This document shows, piece after piece, positions 49,392-57,176 of a stretch of DNA of 64,000 nucleotides (positions within the stretch are counted from its first letter, which is position 1; every line of letters begins with the position of its first letter). Both the position numbers and the translations under genes were made by a program. The DNA is from Pseudovibrio denitrificans JCM 12308. Lineage in GTDB: Bacteria; Pseudomonadota; Alphaproteobacteria; Rhizobiales; Stappiaceae. The notes below the pieces were generated by a model. The model did not search any database and was not told the origin of the DNA. It saw only the letters and a program-made list of their open reading frames with translations. The DNA is taken from NCBI RefSeq assembly GCF_001310815.1, contig NZ_BAZK01000001.1, forward strand, positions 310,001 to 374,000, read 5' to 3'.

Positions 49392-49646
49392 TCAGAATTT
49401 GGCAAGCCGGTTGCTGCCATGTGTCGATCGCGCACACAGCCCGCCGCAGAGCCTGATAGTGCGCCGAGATCTGTCGCAGCTTTGAATGCCGCGGCAGGGT
49501 CTCCAGCTCCTGCGCAACCCCAGCGGAGTATGTGAGGCTGTAGGCTGAAGTGTCGGAGTTGGAAAGCGCCAGTGATAGCTTGAGGCTGGTTCTGGCGGAT
49601 CAGAGCCCGTGCTTGCGCAGGCGCTCAGGCAGGTCATCAGGGCCAT
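49392..49646 (-). CDS. Rz1-like lipoprotein, frame disturbed
   Basis: Starts at ATG 49646 or 49637 inside the gene at 49600, in another frame: MALMTCLSACASTGSDPPEP, a lipoprotein signal with lipobox LSAC. After PASS the printed frame gives unlikely sequence. Adding one base near 49578 gives LSLALSNSDTSAYSLTYSAG and KLRQISAHYQALRRAVCAID, which looks like real protein and would overlap the nuclease gene. A lipoprotein nested in a small gene is the classic Rz/Rz1 spanin layout. Confidence 0.4.
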   Translation of the reverse strand: MALMTCLSACASTGSDPPEPASSYHWRFPTPTLQPTASHTPLGLRRSWRPCRGIQSCDRSRRTIRLCGGLCARSTHGSNRLAKF

Positions 49647-49821
49647 CCTCCAGCTGAGCCTGATGAGCGGCGGCCTCTGCTGCTCTGGCCTGCTGTTCAA
49701 AGTCATGATGCGCCTCCGTTTTGATGAGCTCATCGGTGCGGGCCTGCGTGCGTTTCTGGTCAAGGCGGCTAAACACCGCCTCAGCCAGAGCTTTGAGGAT
49801 GAGACGCAGCAACTGGCTCAT
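49600..49821 (-). CDS. Small phage protein, possible Rz counterpart
   Basis: 73 aa. A hydrophobic-amphipathic N-terminus (LLRLILKALAEAVFSRL) is followed by a charged helix and a C-terminal DLPERLRKHGL. Its ATG overlaps the stop of the preceding gene. It hosts a lipoprotein frame within its 3' half. Rz function is inferred from layout only. Confidence 0.5.
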   Translation of the reverse strand: MSQLLRLILKALAEAVFSRLDQKRTQARTDELIKTEAHHDFEQQARAAEAAAHQAQLEDGPDDLPERLRKHGL

Positions 49822-50324
49822 GTGCTGCCCTGCCCGGTTGTCCGCGTGCCGTGCTGTATCTTCTGCAGGGTTTTGGGGCCCACACGTCCGGAGACGAACT
49901 CCGCCAGTTCTGCAGGCTGCAGTTTGAAGTGGCGAATGGCGTCCGGCGCTTTTCTGGCTGCGTAGTCGGCAACTTCAGCCACTAGTTGGGATCTGGAGTG
50001 GATGCGCATGGAGGCCCGGTTGCCCTCATAGGCATCCGTCAACATCTGGCGCAGTTTGGAAACGACAATGTCTTCCAGAGTTTTGCGGTGACGCTCATCC
50101 AGCGATACGCCCACGTATCGGTGCAGCAAGCGTCCGGCCCATGCCAGAACGGCAGAGACGAGTGCTCCCAACAAAGCAATCAACGTTGGCATGATGGCAT
50201 CTGCAAGAGGAGCAAGGTCGATGGTGTAACTGTCTTCAGTTGCGGCCCACACAGCGCTGGTAAAACTGAGAAGCGCAAAGCAAAGGGCGCACAGGCCCAT
50301 TGCAAGGGAATAGATCCGCTGCAT
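49818..50324 (-). CDS. Phage-type membrane protein
   Basis: 168 aa. An N-terminal signal or membrane segment (about 5-28) and a second hydrophobic segment (about 42-64) precede a soluble helical domain. Stop overlaps the next start (ATGA). Such two-helix proteins next to an M15 peptidase are common in alphaproteobacterial prophages, where they may act in lysis. No firm family. Confidence 0.55.
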   Translation of the reverse strand: MQRIYSLAMGLCALCFALLSFTSAVWAATEDSYTIDLAPLADAIMPTLIALLGALVSAVLAWAGRLLHRYVGVSLDERHRKTLEDIVVSKLRQMLTDAYEGNRASMRIHSRSQLVAEVADYAARKAPDAIRHFKLQPAELAEFVSGRVGPKTLQKIQHGTRTTGQGST

Positions 50325-50357
50325 CAGAAATGTCCTTTCAGGATTGAAGTTGGATGA

Positions 50358-50824
50358 TCAGGTATTGATCCAGGTGGCGTTGGTGCCGCGCCCATCCACG
50401 TGGACGAAACTGCGGTAAAGGCCGAGGCCTCCGCAAAACACGCCGCGATCGCGCTGGATGCTGAGCCAGTCGAAACAGGCTTGCGGGGTGATGCCCGGAC
50501 AGCTCAGATCCAGCGCGCTAAACTTCAGGTGCTGGCTGAGGGAGCTCCGCCAATAGCCGCGTTGTAGACTGCGTTGCGGTAGGCAGAGAGAATGACAACC
50601 GGTCGCCCGAAATGTTCTCTCATTCTATCAGCCATGGTGATGGCGGGGATAACATTGGGCCAGAGCTCCGGAGGCGGATCAGCATTGAGGCCGAATCCAC
50701 GATACCCCGGTGTCTCATGTGCCTTCCCCTTGTTCCGCAGTTCCAGCGGTGAAAAATGAAGCAAGTTGAGCCCTTCGCAGAAGGCGGCAAAGCCCTCCAC
50801 GCGCTCAAGTTCAGTGATGTTCAT
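50358..50824 (-). CDS. M15-family peptidase, probable endolysin (frame broken near 50541)
   Basis: Repaired length 155 aa. Zinc-ligand motifs of M15A peptidases are present: SQHLKFSALD and FVHVDGRG. The printed frame stops after GGAPSAST. Adding one C to GCTCCCTCAGC gives GGAPLSQHLKFSALDLS and runs to the TGA at 50358. GGAG precedes the ATG at 50824. It would cleave peptide cross-links of the cell wall for lysis. Confidence 0.78.
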
Positions 50825-50837
50825 GGGGACTACTCCA

Positions 50838-50864
50838 ATAAAAAACCCGCCTATGAGGCGGGTG
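50838..50864 (-). terminator. Terminator just upstream of the M15 gene
   Basis: ACCCGCC (50845-50851) pairs with GGCGGGT (50857-50863) and is followed on the minus strand by TTTTT. It would stop leftward transcription from the early genes before the lysis-type cassette unless overridden. Confidence 0.72.
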
Positions 50865-50977
50865 GATTAGTTGCGGATGACGCAACCAGGAGCTGAATAA
50901 ACCTGCAAAATGCAGTATATTATTTTGTGTGGTGAAGGGGATGGATGCCCCATCCCCACCACAAGGAGAAAAGCGAA

Positions 50978-51058
50978 ATGAAGTTACAGCTTCTAGCAAT
51001 TCTCCTTCAGATTATCGTGGGCTTGATGCTCCTAGTGAACATCATACACCATTGGTAA
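50978..51058 (+). CDS. 26-aa single-span membrane peptide
   Basis: MKLQLLAILLQIIVGLMLLV then NIIHHW. One hydrophobic helix fills nearly the whole peptide. The ribosome site AAGGAG lies nine bases before the ATG and is close to ideal. Too short for standard gene finders. It may be a membrane toxin, a small regulator or a lysis peptide; no family assigned. Confidence 0.5.
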   Translation: MKLQLLAILLQIIVGLMLLVNIIHHW

Positions 51059-51123
51059 CCTGAAGCCGGTAGGCCCTCTCTGACACAGAGGGTCTACTTG
51101 GCTTACAATATAGGAGCACAATC

Positions 51124-51216
51124 ATGTCAACGCAAGATAAACTGGCAATCGCCTCAATCGGGCTTTCCATCGTGATCCTAGTTCTGATCGGCATCAACTT
51201 CGGCTGGTTCTCGTAA
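51124..51216 (+). CDS. 30-aa single-span membrane peptide
   Basis: MSTQDKLAIASIGLSIVILV then LIGINFGWFS. A polar start is followed by one membrane helix. AGGAG lies eight bases before the ATG. It follows the 26-aa peptide on the same strand after 65 bases that hold a CCCTCT/AGAGGG hairpin. Function unknown. Confidence 0.5.
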   Translation: MSTQDKLAIASIGLSIVILVLIGINFGWFS

Positions 51217-51257
51217 ATCCTTGATCTGAGAACTACAGTGAACTTGTAAAGCCAATG

Positions 51258-51490
51258 CTATGCCGCCTTGGCCCTGCCTTCGACCTCAGTTATTAGACCG
51301 CCACCTTTGGAGTAGGTGTGCGCCACGCTTTCAGCGATGAACTCCAGCCCATCGACGCCCGGTCGCACACCGGCATAGGAGAACGGTTGTCCGGCCAGAA
51401 ATTCTGGTCTGCCTTCAATTGTGACAGCTGAGGTCACCTCAGCTCGTTTGCAAAGTGCTGCAAAACTGGATGGGATTGTGGTGCGTTCAT
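51258..51490 (-). CDS. Small protein with gpD C-terminal-like tail (frame broken near 51437)
   Basis: The ATG at 51490 overlaps the upstream stop (ATGA) and has GGGAGG six bases before it. The frame starts MNAPQSHPVLQHFANEL and then stops. Adding one G near 51437 continues it as VTSAVTIEGRPEFLAG to 51258 (77 aa repaired). The later part (RPGVDGLEFIAESVAHTYSKGG) resembles the C-terminus of phage late-control/baseplate protein gpD. It may be a remnant or a stand-alone domain. Confidence 0.5.
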
Positions 51491-52383
51491 AGCGCGCCTC
51501 CCGCCGCAAACTCTGCGCTCAACTCATCAATTGCAGCATTGCATCGCTCTCGAGAAGCATCTCGCTCTTTCACGCGTTTAGCAGCGGCTTGTGCACCAAA
51601 ATTCTTGTAGTTTGGATTGATTTGCGAGAGTTCCTTGCGGGATTTCATCGCGGAAACAATAGCTTTTGTGAAGTAGTTCAAGCTGTTCGGCAGCGAAGGC
51701 GCCCGCTCCAACACAATTGCAAGCGCCGGTTTCACGTCTTGGTCAAGATCACAACCGACCGTGAACCAACCCATAATCGGGTTTATGCCACCAGCCATCC
51801 GGCCCACATCCAACCCCGGCTTCAGCCGTGCCAGTGTGCTCACGACCTCGTTTGCATAGCGTTTAAATGAACCATCCGCATGCGGTTTCGCTGGAGTGGG
51901 CACATCAGATTTCTCCCCATTCACCCTACTCGCAGCCGCTTCTTCATCATCAATCGTTATATTTAATTCGTTATAATAGGTGTCCGCCTGAGCGGACAGG
52001 GTCTGTCCGTTTTTGAAGCAGTTTATTTCAAGGCGCGCGGCCTCTTCTTCGAGGTCTGGTTCAAGCAAATCACCCTGATTGTCTTCCGGTAAATCTTTAT
52101 GGATAACACGGTAAGTGAAGGAGCAGTCACCACCGTTCTTGCGTTTGCCGCCAGACCGCTCCAGCCAGCCTGCTTTCATCAACTTATGAATGGCGCGATG
52201 CACAGTTGTTCGGCCAACACGCAGCAGCTCTGCAATCTGCACCATTGATCGACAACAGACCCCAAATCTATTGGTAGAGCTGCAAAGCACACCCATCACT
52301 TCTTTATCTCGAGGAGACAGCTCGGGATCGCCGTAGATACCTATGGGCACATACGACCATTTACGTTTATCAGCTGTAGTCAT
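51487..52383 (-). CDS. Helix-turn-helix phage replication-type protein
   Basis: 298 aa. The N-terminal winged-helix region (about 20-75) has LSPRDKEVMGVL and LLRVGRTTVHRAIHKLMKAGWLER. The C-terminal part is basic and helical, as in phage replication initiators, but no named family is certain. Start and stop both overlap neighbours, so it is translated with them. A small paralogue of its HTH part lies directly upstream. Confidence 0.7.
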   Translation of the reverse strand: MTTADKRKWSYVPIGIYGDPELSPRDKEVMGVLCSSTNRFGVCCRSMVQIAELLRVGRTTVHRAIHKLMKAGWLERSGGKRKNGGDCSFTYRVIHKDLPEDNQGDLLEPDLEEEAARLEINCFKNGQTLSAQADTYYNELNITIDDEEAAASRVNGEKSDVPTPAKPHADGSFKRYANEVVSTLARLKPGLDVGRMAGGINPIMGWFTVGCDLDQDVKPALAIVLERAPSLPNSLNYFTKAIVSAMKSRKELSQINPNYKNFGAQAAAKRVKERDASRERCNAAIDELSAEFAAGGAL

Positions 52384-52657
52384 TTCCCACTCCTCTCAAC
52401 TACACGGTAGGAAAAAGCACATTGCGCTCCATCACGTGTTGTGCCGCCAAATCGTTTTAACCAACCCGTCTTCATCAGCCGCTTGATTGAACGACTTATT
52501 GTAGTGCGCGACACTCCCAGCAACGCTGCTACCTCCCGAGTGGGCTGTCACAAACACCCTCTTTATCGGCAAGGGAACACAGCAGGCCCAGAACCTCTCG
52601 ATCTCGTGGTGACAGGCTGCTGTCTGACTGAATTTCTAATTTTGGGGTTGAGTTCAT
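52380..52657 (-). CDS. Small HTH protein, paralogue of the next gene (frame broken near 52552)
   Basis: Starts MNSTPKLEIQSDSSLSPRDR with LGLLCSLADKEGVC. The printed frame then stops. Adding one C to GACAGCCCACTCGG gives TREVAALLGVSRTTISRSIK and runs to a TGA at 52380 that overlaps the next start (ATGA). Repaired length 92 aa. It matches residues 20-95 of the 51487 protein, so it is a duplicate winged-helix domain. Confidence 0.6.
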
Positions 52658-52766
52658 CTATCCGCTCCCTCGTCTTTAAAAGAAGGATGGTTGAAGTTGA
52701 TCAGTGATCTGCGATTTAGAAGGCTCAGGCGCTAAGACTGCTCACGCTGAACCGAGTTGACACAAA

Positions 52767-52895
52767 CTATGGTGGCGGATCGCTCATAGAAACTCGGCGC
52801 TCTCGAACTCTCCAATCAGGACAATCCTGCGCCCTGCAAGGATGATCTAAAATCTTGTTTTTGGGCGTTTTGTTAAGAGCAATGTTGAGGGTCAT
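52767..52895 (-). CDS. Possible 42-aa protein
   Basis: MTLNIALNKTPKNKILDHPC, then a basic stretch. Its ATG overlaps the HD-protein stop (ATGA), as all neighbours do, which is the main support. No family. Confidence 0.42.
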   Translation of the reverse strand: MTLNIALNKTPKNKILDHPCRAQDCPDWRVRERRVSMSDPPP

Positions 52896-53683
52896 GCAGC
52901 ATGCCTCCGTTTACCCGCATAAAAAACGCCTGCAGCGGAGTTTGCATCCCAACGCCTTTCTGGCGCTCCGAACTCACATCCCTCCTCTGCAAGGAACAGC
53001 AGCATGTAGAGTTCGCTTAGTCTTCGTGCTTCCGACGCGTTTGTCTCGCTCCTCAGCAATCTTGTCTCAATCTCACCGAGAAATTGCCGGTGAGATAAGT
53101 TACCGTCATTTAAAAGCTTTTTCTGATAAACAGGGTTTGCATAGAGCCGTTCCAGGAACTCTGCAGCAGCAAGTTCTTCCCCCCAAGGCTCAATAGGAAT
53201 ATCGAGCTCACTTTCATCCCGAGGGCGGTGTCCATGCAAAAGCTGGCACTGTTCGTTGAGAAGCAGTTCTTTATCTACCTCTTTCACGCGCTTCAGATCG
53301 TCAAGCGAAGCAACGCGGCTAATTCCTGCAGCTTTGCGAATGGCGTAATCATGAGAGACCTTCAACGTTTCCAGCCAAACCTCCAACTGGTCCTCATCAA
53401 TCAGAGAGTTCAGCGCTTTCTTTACCGGTGTAAGAATATCGCCGATATACGCCTCATGAGCATCATGGAGCAAAGCCAGCAAACGCAGCTCTGGATGATC
53501 CCCTTCACACACGTGGTCGTGTGCCAGACAGCAATGCTGAGCAACCGAATACGGCATCCGTGTATGCCCATTGAAACGAGGGATGCGGGCCAGAACCTCA
53601 GCAACCTCCCAGAAACTTACAGCGCGAGCTTGAGGGTTAAGAAGATCCCATTTTCGACCATAGCGGGTAGTAATCGTTGTCAT
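52892..53683 (-). CDS. HD-domain phosphohydrolase
   Basis: 263 aa. The metal motif is seen in YSVAQHCCLAHD and LALLHDAHEAYIGD, as in YfbR/YedB-like nucleotidases. It may hydrolyse nucleotides during phage growth. The start overlaps the Rha stop (ATGA). Such HD proteins are frequent in early regions of alphaproteobacterial prophages. Confidence 0.78.
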   Translation of the reverse strand: MTTITTRYGRKWDLLNPQARAVSFWEVAEVLARIPRFNGHTRMPYSVAQHCCLAHDHVCEGDHPELRLLALLHDAHEAYIGDILTPVKKALNSLIDEDQLEVWLETLKVSHDYAIRKAAGISRVASLDDLKRVKEVDKELLLNEQCQLLHGHRPRDESELDIPIEPWGEELAAAEFLERLYANPVYQKKLLNDGNLSHRQFLGEIETRLLRSETNASEARRLSELYMLLFLAEEGCEFGAPERRWDANSAAGVFYAGKRRHAA

Positions 53684-54447
53684 GCCGCTTCTCCTCGGTC
53701 TGCGACATCAATCAGCTGCATCAGGTCTGCGAAGGTGGAGATGTAGTAGAGAGGTTGGGTTTCTCGCGGATTGTTAGGGCTGACTTGGTTTTTGCCGAAG
53801 GACAGGCCCTTTTCTGTCAGCAGTTTGAAGCGCTTTTCCTTGCCGCTGGTGGAGGTGCGGGTGCGCTCCTCCAAGATACCAAGGTCCAGCAGCACCTTGT
53901 TGACGGCGCGGGCGGAGCGGTTTTCTCCGATTTCCTTCAGCAGAGTTGTGAGCGCCAGACAGGTCTTCTCATCAACATAGTCAGGCAACATGTTGGTTGA
54001 GCAGCCATGGTTGTTGGCGACGGTTTCAATCATCTTGAGCTTTGAACTGTCAGACATGGCAAGCGCCCGTCCCGCTGCTTCTGCAACAGCCATTTCCATT
54101 TCAATAGCGATGACTTGCGGAGGCCGATCATAGTTGCTGGAAGCACGCCGATCCCGATACTCCAGAAACGCTTCAACAAGCTTACGTTGCCCTTCTTTTG
54201 ATTTCCGGCCACCAATGAATGGCATTGCAATCAACGCTGCTTTTTCTGACAGCTGATACATCGGCTGTTCTTTGTTCTGAGCGTTGAGGTAGGAGGACGA
54301 CGCAAATTCCCGGAGTCCTAATGTCCCCTCATTAATCAATCCCCGCACGCTTCTGAGCACTTCGTCATGCCGCCGACCAAACACTTCCGCAATCACCAGA
54401 GTGTCTGTAACAGGCTTACCATTTTCAATTTTGATCAGATGTTGCAT
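53680..54447 (-). CDS. Rha-family phage regulatory protein
   Basis: 255 aa from the ATG at 54447, which has AAGGAG just upstream. The Rha domain (about 10-105) has VIAEVFGRRHDEVLRSVRGL and YQLSEKAALIAMPFIGG. The C-terminal part (ENRSARAVNKVLLDLGILEE) resembles a KilA-C/antirepressor tail. It overlaps both neighbours, so it is coupled to the 93-aa protein and to the HD protein. Second antirepressor of the element. Confidence 0.82.
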   Translation of the reverse strand: MQHLIKIENGKPVTDTLVIAEVFGRRHDEVLRSVRGLINEGTLGLREFASSSYLNAQNKEQPMYQLSEKAALIAMPFIGGRKSKEGQRKLVEAFLEYRDRRASSNYDRPPQVIAIEMEMAVAEAAGRALAMSDSSKLKMIETVANNHGCSTNMLPDYVDEKTCLALTTLLKEIGENRSARAVNKVLLDLGILEERTRTSTSGKEKRFKLLTEKGLSFGKNQVSPNNPRETQPLYYISTFADLMQLIDVADRGEAA

Positions 54448-54716
54448 TCCGAAACTCCTTGGGTTGGTAAAAGCGTGCGGGTGGAGTGCCACGCGGATTG
54501 GGTGTGGGTGAAAATCTCTTTGTGGTGGGTGAGAAGAAGGGATTGCAGGGTCACAATGGACTGCACCGCCTCGCACTGATGGGGAGGCAGGTTGTTGCCG
54601 AGCGCGTTCATGGCGTGCAAAAGCGCGCCGAACTGGGCCACAGCTAAATCAATATGTTCAAGGGAATTCCGTAGGTCTCGGCACGCACGTGTCGTGTCAT
54701 CTGCCAGCACTGCCAT
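54435..54716 (-). CDS. Small protein in Rha operon
   Basis: 93 aa (MAVLADDTTRACRDLRNSLE start), helical, no known family. AAAGGAG lies nine bases before the ATG and falls within a leader stem. It overlaps the Rha start by 13 bases. The same placement, small helical protein before an antirepressor, is seen at 41262-41519. Confidence 0.62.
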   Translation of the reverse strand: MAVLADDTTRACRDLRNSLEHIDLAVAQFGALLHAMNALGNNLPPHQCEAVQSIVTLQSLLLTHHKEIFTHTQSAWHSTRTLLPTQGVSECNI

Positions 54717-54724
54717 GGCTAATC

Positions 54725-54809
54725 TCCTTTGGTCAGAATGTATCTGACTGCCGGAGGTACCAATCTCTGGCGGCCAGACGAGCAGGATTGGTACTACCGT
54801 CCCAAAGGA
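54725..54809 (-). promoter_or_regulatory. Structured leader B covering the ribosome site
   Basis: Outer stem TCCTTTGG (54725-54732) with CCAAAGGA (54802-54809), including the AAAGGAG ribosome site of the 54716 gene on the minus strand. Inner stem GTACCAATC (54757-54765) with GATTGGTAC (54786-54794). Innermost TCTGG with CCAGA. A side hairpin pairs GTCAG (54732-54736) with CTGAC (54744-54748). TGGCGGCCAGACG (54768-54780) is identical to leader A. Confidence 0.62.
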
Positions 54810-55079
54810 AAACGGCGCGCGTGAGCGCTCCCGCCCGCCTAGCCATAAAAGCAAAACGCCGCTGGCATAGACATGCCGCGGCGCGAAGCGTGCGCCTTTG
54901 GATCTGGAAGGGGTACCAATCCCCGCACGCCTTTGTGTGACGCGCTCACTAGCAAACCACCAGCTGAGCGGAATCATGGCCTGATTTGTACCTGTTGTCA
55001 ACGCAGCTGGAATCGCGGATAGGTTATTTGACGCCATGTAAGGACAACCATGAAGAGCGGTCAGAGGAGAGATCAAAGA
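54810..55079. other. Spacer between Rha operon and pentapeptide gene
   Basis: About 270 bases with the divergent promoters. It holds a second GGTACCAATCC-type sequence near 54912-54922, related to the leader B arm. No gene seen. Confidence 0.4.
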
Positions 55080-56596
55080 ATGACCAACGCTGACGCCATG
55101 AAAGAATACATCTTCAGCGATCCCCAAAAATGGAACACATGGCTGTCCAAACAAGTTGATGCGGACTTGACGTTTGAGGTAACCTTTTCGGATCCATCTT
55201 TCACGGGAGACGCAATAAAGGATGTCTTTTTGGCATCCTCCAAACTCGTCGGAAGCTTGCTTGATGTTAACAGCATCCAGAAAACCAATTTTTTCAATAG
55301 CAGATTGGATAACGCTGCATTTCAAGTTGCAGCACTTTCTGATGTGGGGTTCGAAAGTTGCGTCTTGTTTGGAGCAACATTCCACGGAAGCAAACTTCAT
55401 CGCTGTAACTTCGACTTCACGCAGTTGGACGATGCGACATTCGAGCGAAATCAGATACACAACTCGAGGTTCGTTGGCGCGAAGGGAGAGAAGGTCAAAT
55501 TTCTTGGTGTTTCGGTAAAAGACACTCAGCTGCGCCGGAGCAATCTTCGCAGTTCGAGTTGGAGCAAAGCAACCCTTCGCAATGCAAACTTCCACGACGG
55601 TGGTTTGATCGAAGCAAATTTTACCGAGTGCAAGTTTATCGGTTGCAAATTTAACGGCGTTCGGTTTGGCAATGCTACTCTGTCTAATTGCGAATTTGTT
55701 GCAGGCAGCTTCATTAGGGCAAACTTTAAGAATGCCCGTCTTGCCGACATAGAGTTTGCAAATGTAAATCTCCTGAAAGCCAACTTTCGCGACGCGGAGC
55801 TGCAAAACGTCATTTTCGTTGATTGCGACCTGACAGGTGTCGATTTTACAGGGACGAGTATCTATAGCGCTGATCAGCTGAAAGGTTGTACTACCGATAG
55901 AACTACAATATTTGCAACCGACCCAAATGAGAATGAGGTCACTCGCGAGGTAAAAGCGGCCAAAACAGAACATCACTTGGCTCCGCCACCCTCACGCTTC
56001 CACCCATTGAATTTTCTGTAGGAGAACTCACAACGGGTTCTCAACTTAGAAATCGGCAAACGATACATACAGTAACCCCGATTTCTTTTGAGCGAGCAGA
56101 TGGTTCCCATGAAGCAATAGTTCTTGAAAGCCTTGCGATCGCTATGTGGGGAAAGGAGAACAGGCTTGGTTTCTTGTTTGACCAAATCCAAGCTGAACTG
56201 CATCAGCAGGAAGATCGAAGCGCTTACCTTGAGGGACAATCTTGGCTTGAGAGGCTGATGGATTACGAACTGGCTGACGTCAATCGAGACGCTAGATATG
56301 CAGCCGTCAAAGCCGCAATTGATGAACGCTATGCAATCCCTTACTTCGGTAGCCTCAAATCCCTGACAGAGCAGTCGCTTTCCAGTTTCATGGGGTTTGT
56401 GACTTTTGCTCAAGAAACGGGGACTGAAGCCGTTGTTACAGGAGCTCTTGTCTACGGGTGCTCCGTTATCATCATCAGAGCAGCACCTGTCATTGGGGAT
56501 GCTGCCGGTGACAACAGTCGCAAAGTCATGAATGCCCTTGGCAATCGCATAGTCACGATGATTGAAGCCAAAGACAAAGAGCTGGAAGACAGCTAG
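55080..56596 (+). CDS. Pentapeptide-repeat protein, probably one gene with a frame break near 55981
   Basis: The ATG at 55080 follows GGAGAGA. Residues about 65-265 are pentapeptide repeats (A[D/N]LxF type: NFDFTQLDD, SNLRSSSWS, ANFKNARLAD). The printed frame ends at 56021. One extra base near 55981 joins it to a frame open to 56596 that continues SATLTLPPIEFSVGE and ends in a part with one hydrophobic helix. No ribosome site exists for a separate downstream gene. Repaired length 505 aa. Confidence 0.68.
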
Positions 56597-57022
56597 ATGA
56601 CTATCTTGCCCCCTGCTCCACCGAGACCTTTCCTCTCCTACCTGCCAGGACAGCTGCGTGGGTTTGGGTTTGTTTTTGCGGGTAATTTGTGGAGCCTGGG
56701 CGTCTATCTGATTTATCAGGGTAGCGCGTTGCGGGACTGGTTTCTGGCTGGGTTTCTCTGGATTATTGGGGCGGTTATCGTTTACTGGCTGGCAACACGG
56801 ATTGATCCCGTTTTCAGCCCGCTCAAAGCCCTGCTGGTCACCCTGTTCTTTCAGGTACAGATGTTCGCCTCCATCGCCCTCATCCGCGTTAGTGTGGCGG
56901 ATTTCGAGATCGAAGCCATCAACCAGCTGACCATCACCCAAATGGTTTTGGCGGTCTACATCCTCATGGTGCCCATAACCCTCCTCTCCGCTTTCATAAG
57001 CTGGGTGAGGCAGAGCAACTGA
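56597..57022 (+). CDS. Membrane protein coupled to the pentapeptide gene
   Basis: 141 aa with four hydrophobic segments (about 20-42, 48-66, 74-98 and 108-135). The ATG follows the upstream TAG with no gap, so the two are co-translated. No family recognised. It probably anchors or acts with the pentapeptide-repeat protein. Confidence 0.62.
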   Translation: MTILPPAPPRPFLSYLPGQLRGFGFVFAGNLWSLGVYLIYQGSALRDWFLAGFLWIIGAVIVYWLATRIDPVFSPLKALLVTLFFQVQMFASIALIRVSVADFEIEAINQLTITQMVLAVYILMVPITLLSAFISWVRQSN

Positions 57023-57176
57023 TGGTGCCAAGTTTTTGTTTGGAAAATCAGTAAGCATCATAGCATTAACCTCTGCCACTTAACGCAGAGTGCAAAAATG
57101 CTATTGAAGAATCTCCGAAAATAAATCTAACTAAATTCAATTTACTTAAAAGTGTTTTTATTTTCGGGTTAGAACT

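Noticed and set aside
54717-55976. Long minus-strand extension upstream of the 54716 start
   Set aside because: It is antisense to the pentapeptide-repeat gene and lacks a better start; AAAGGAG supports 54716.
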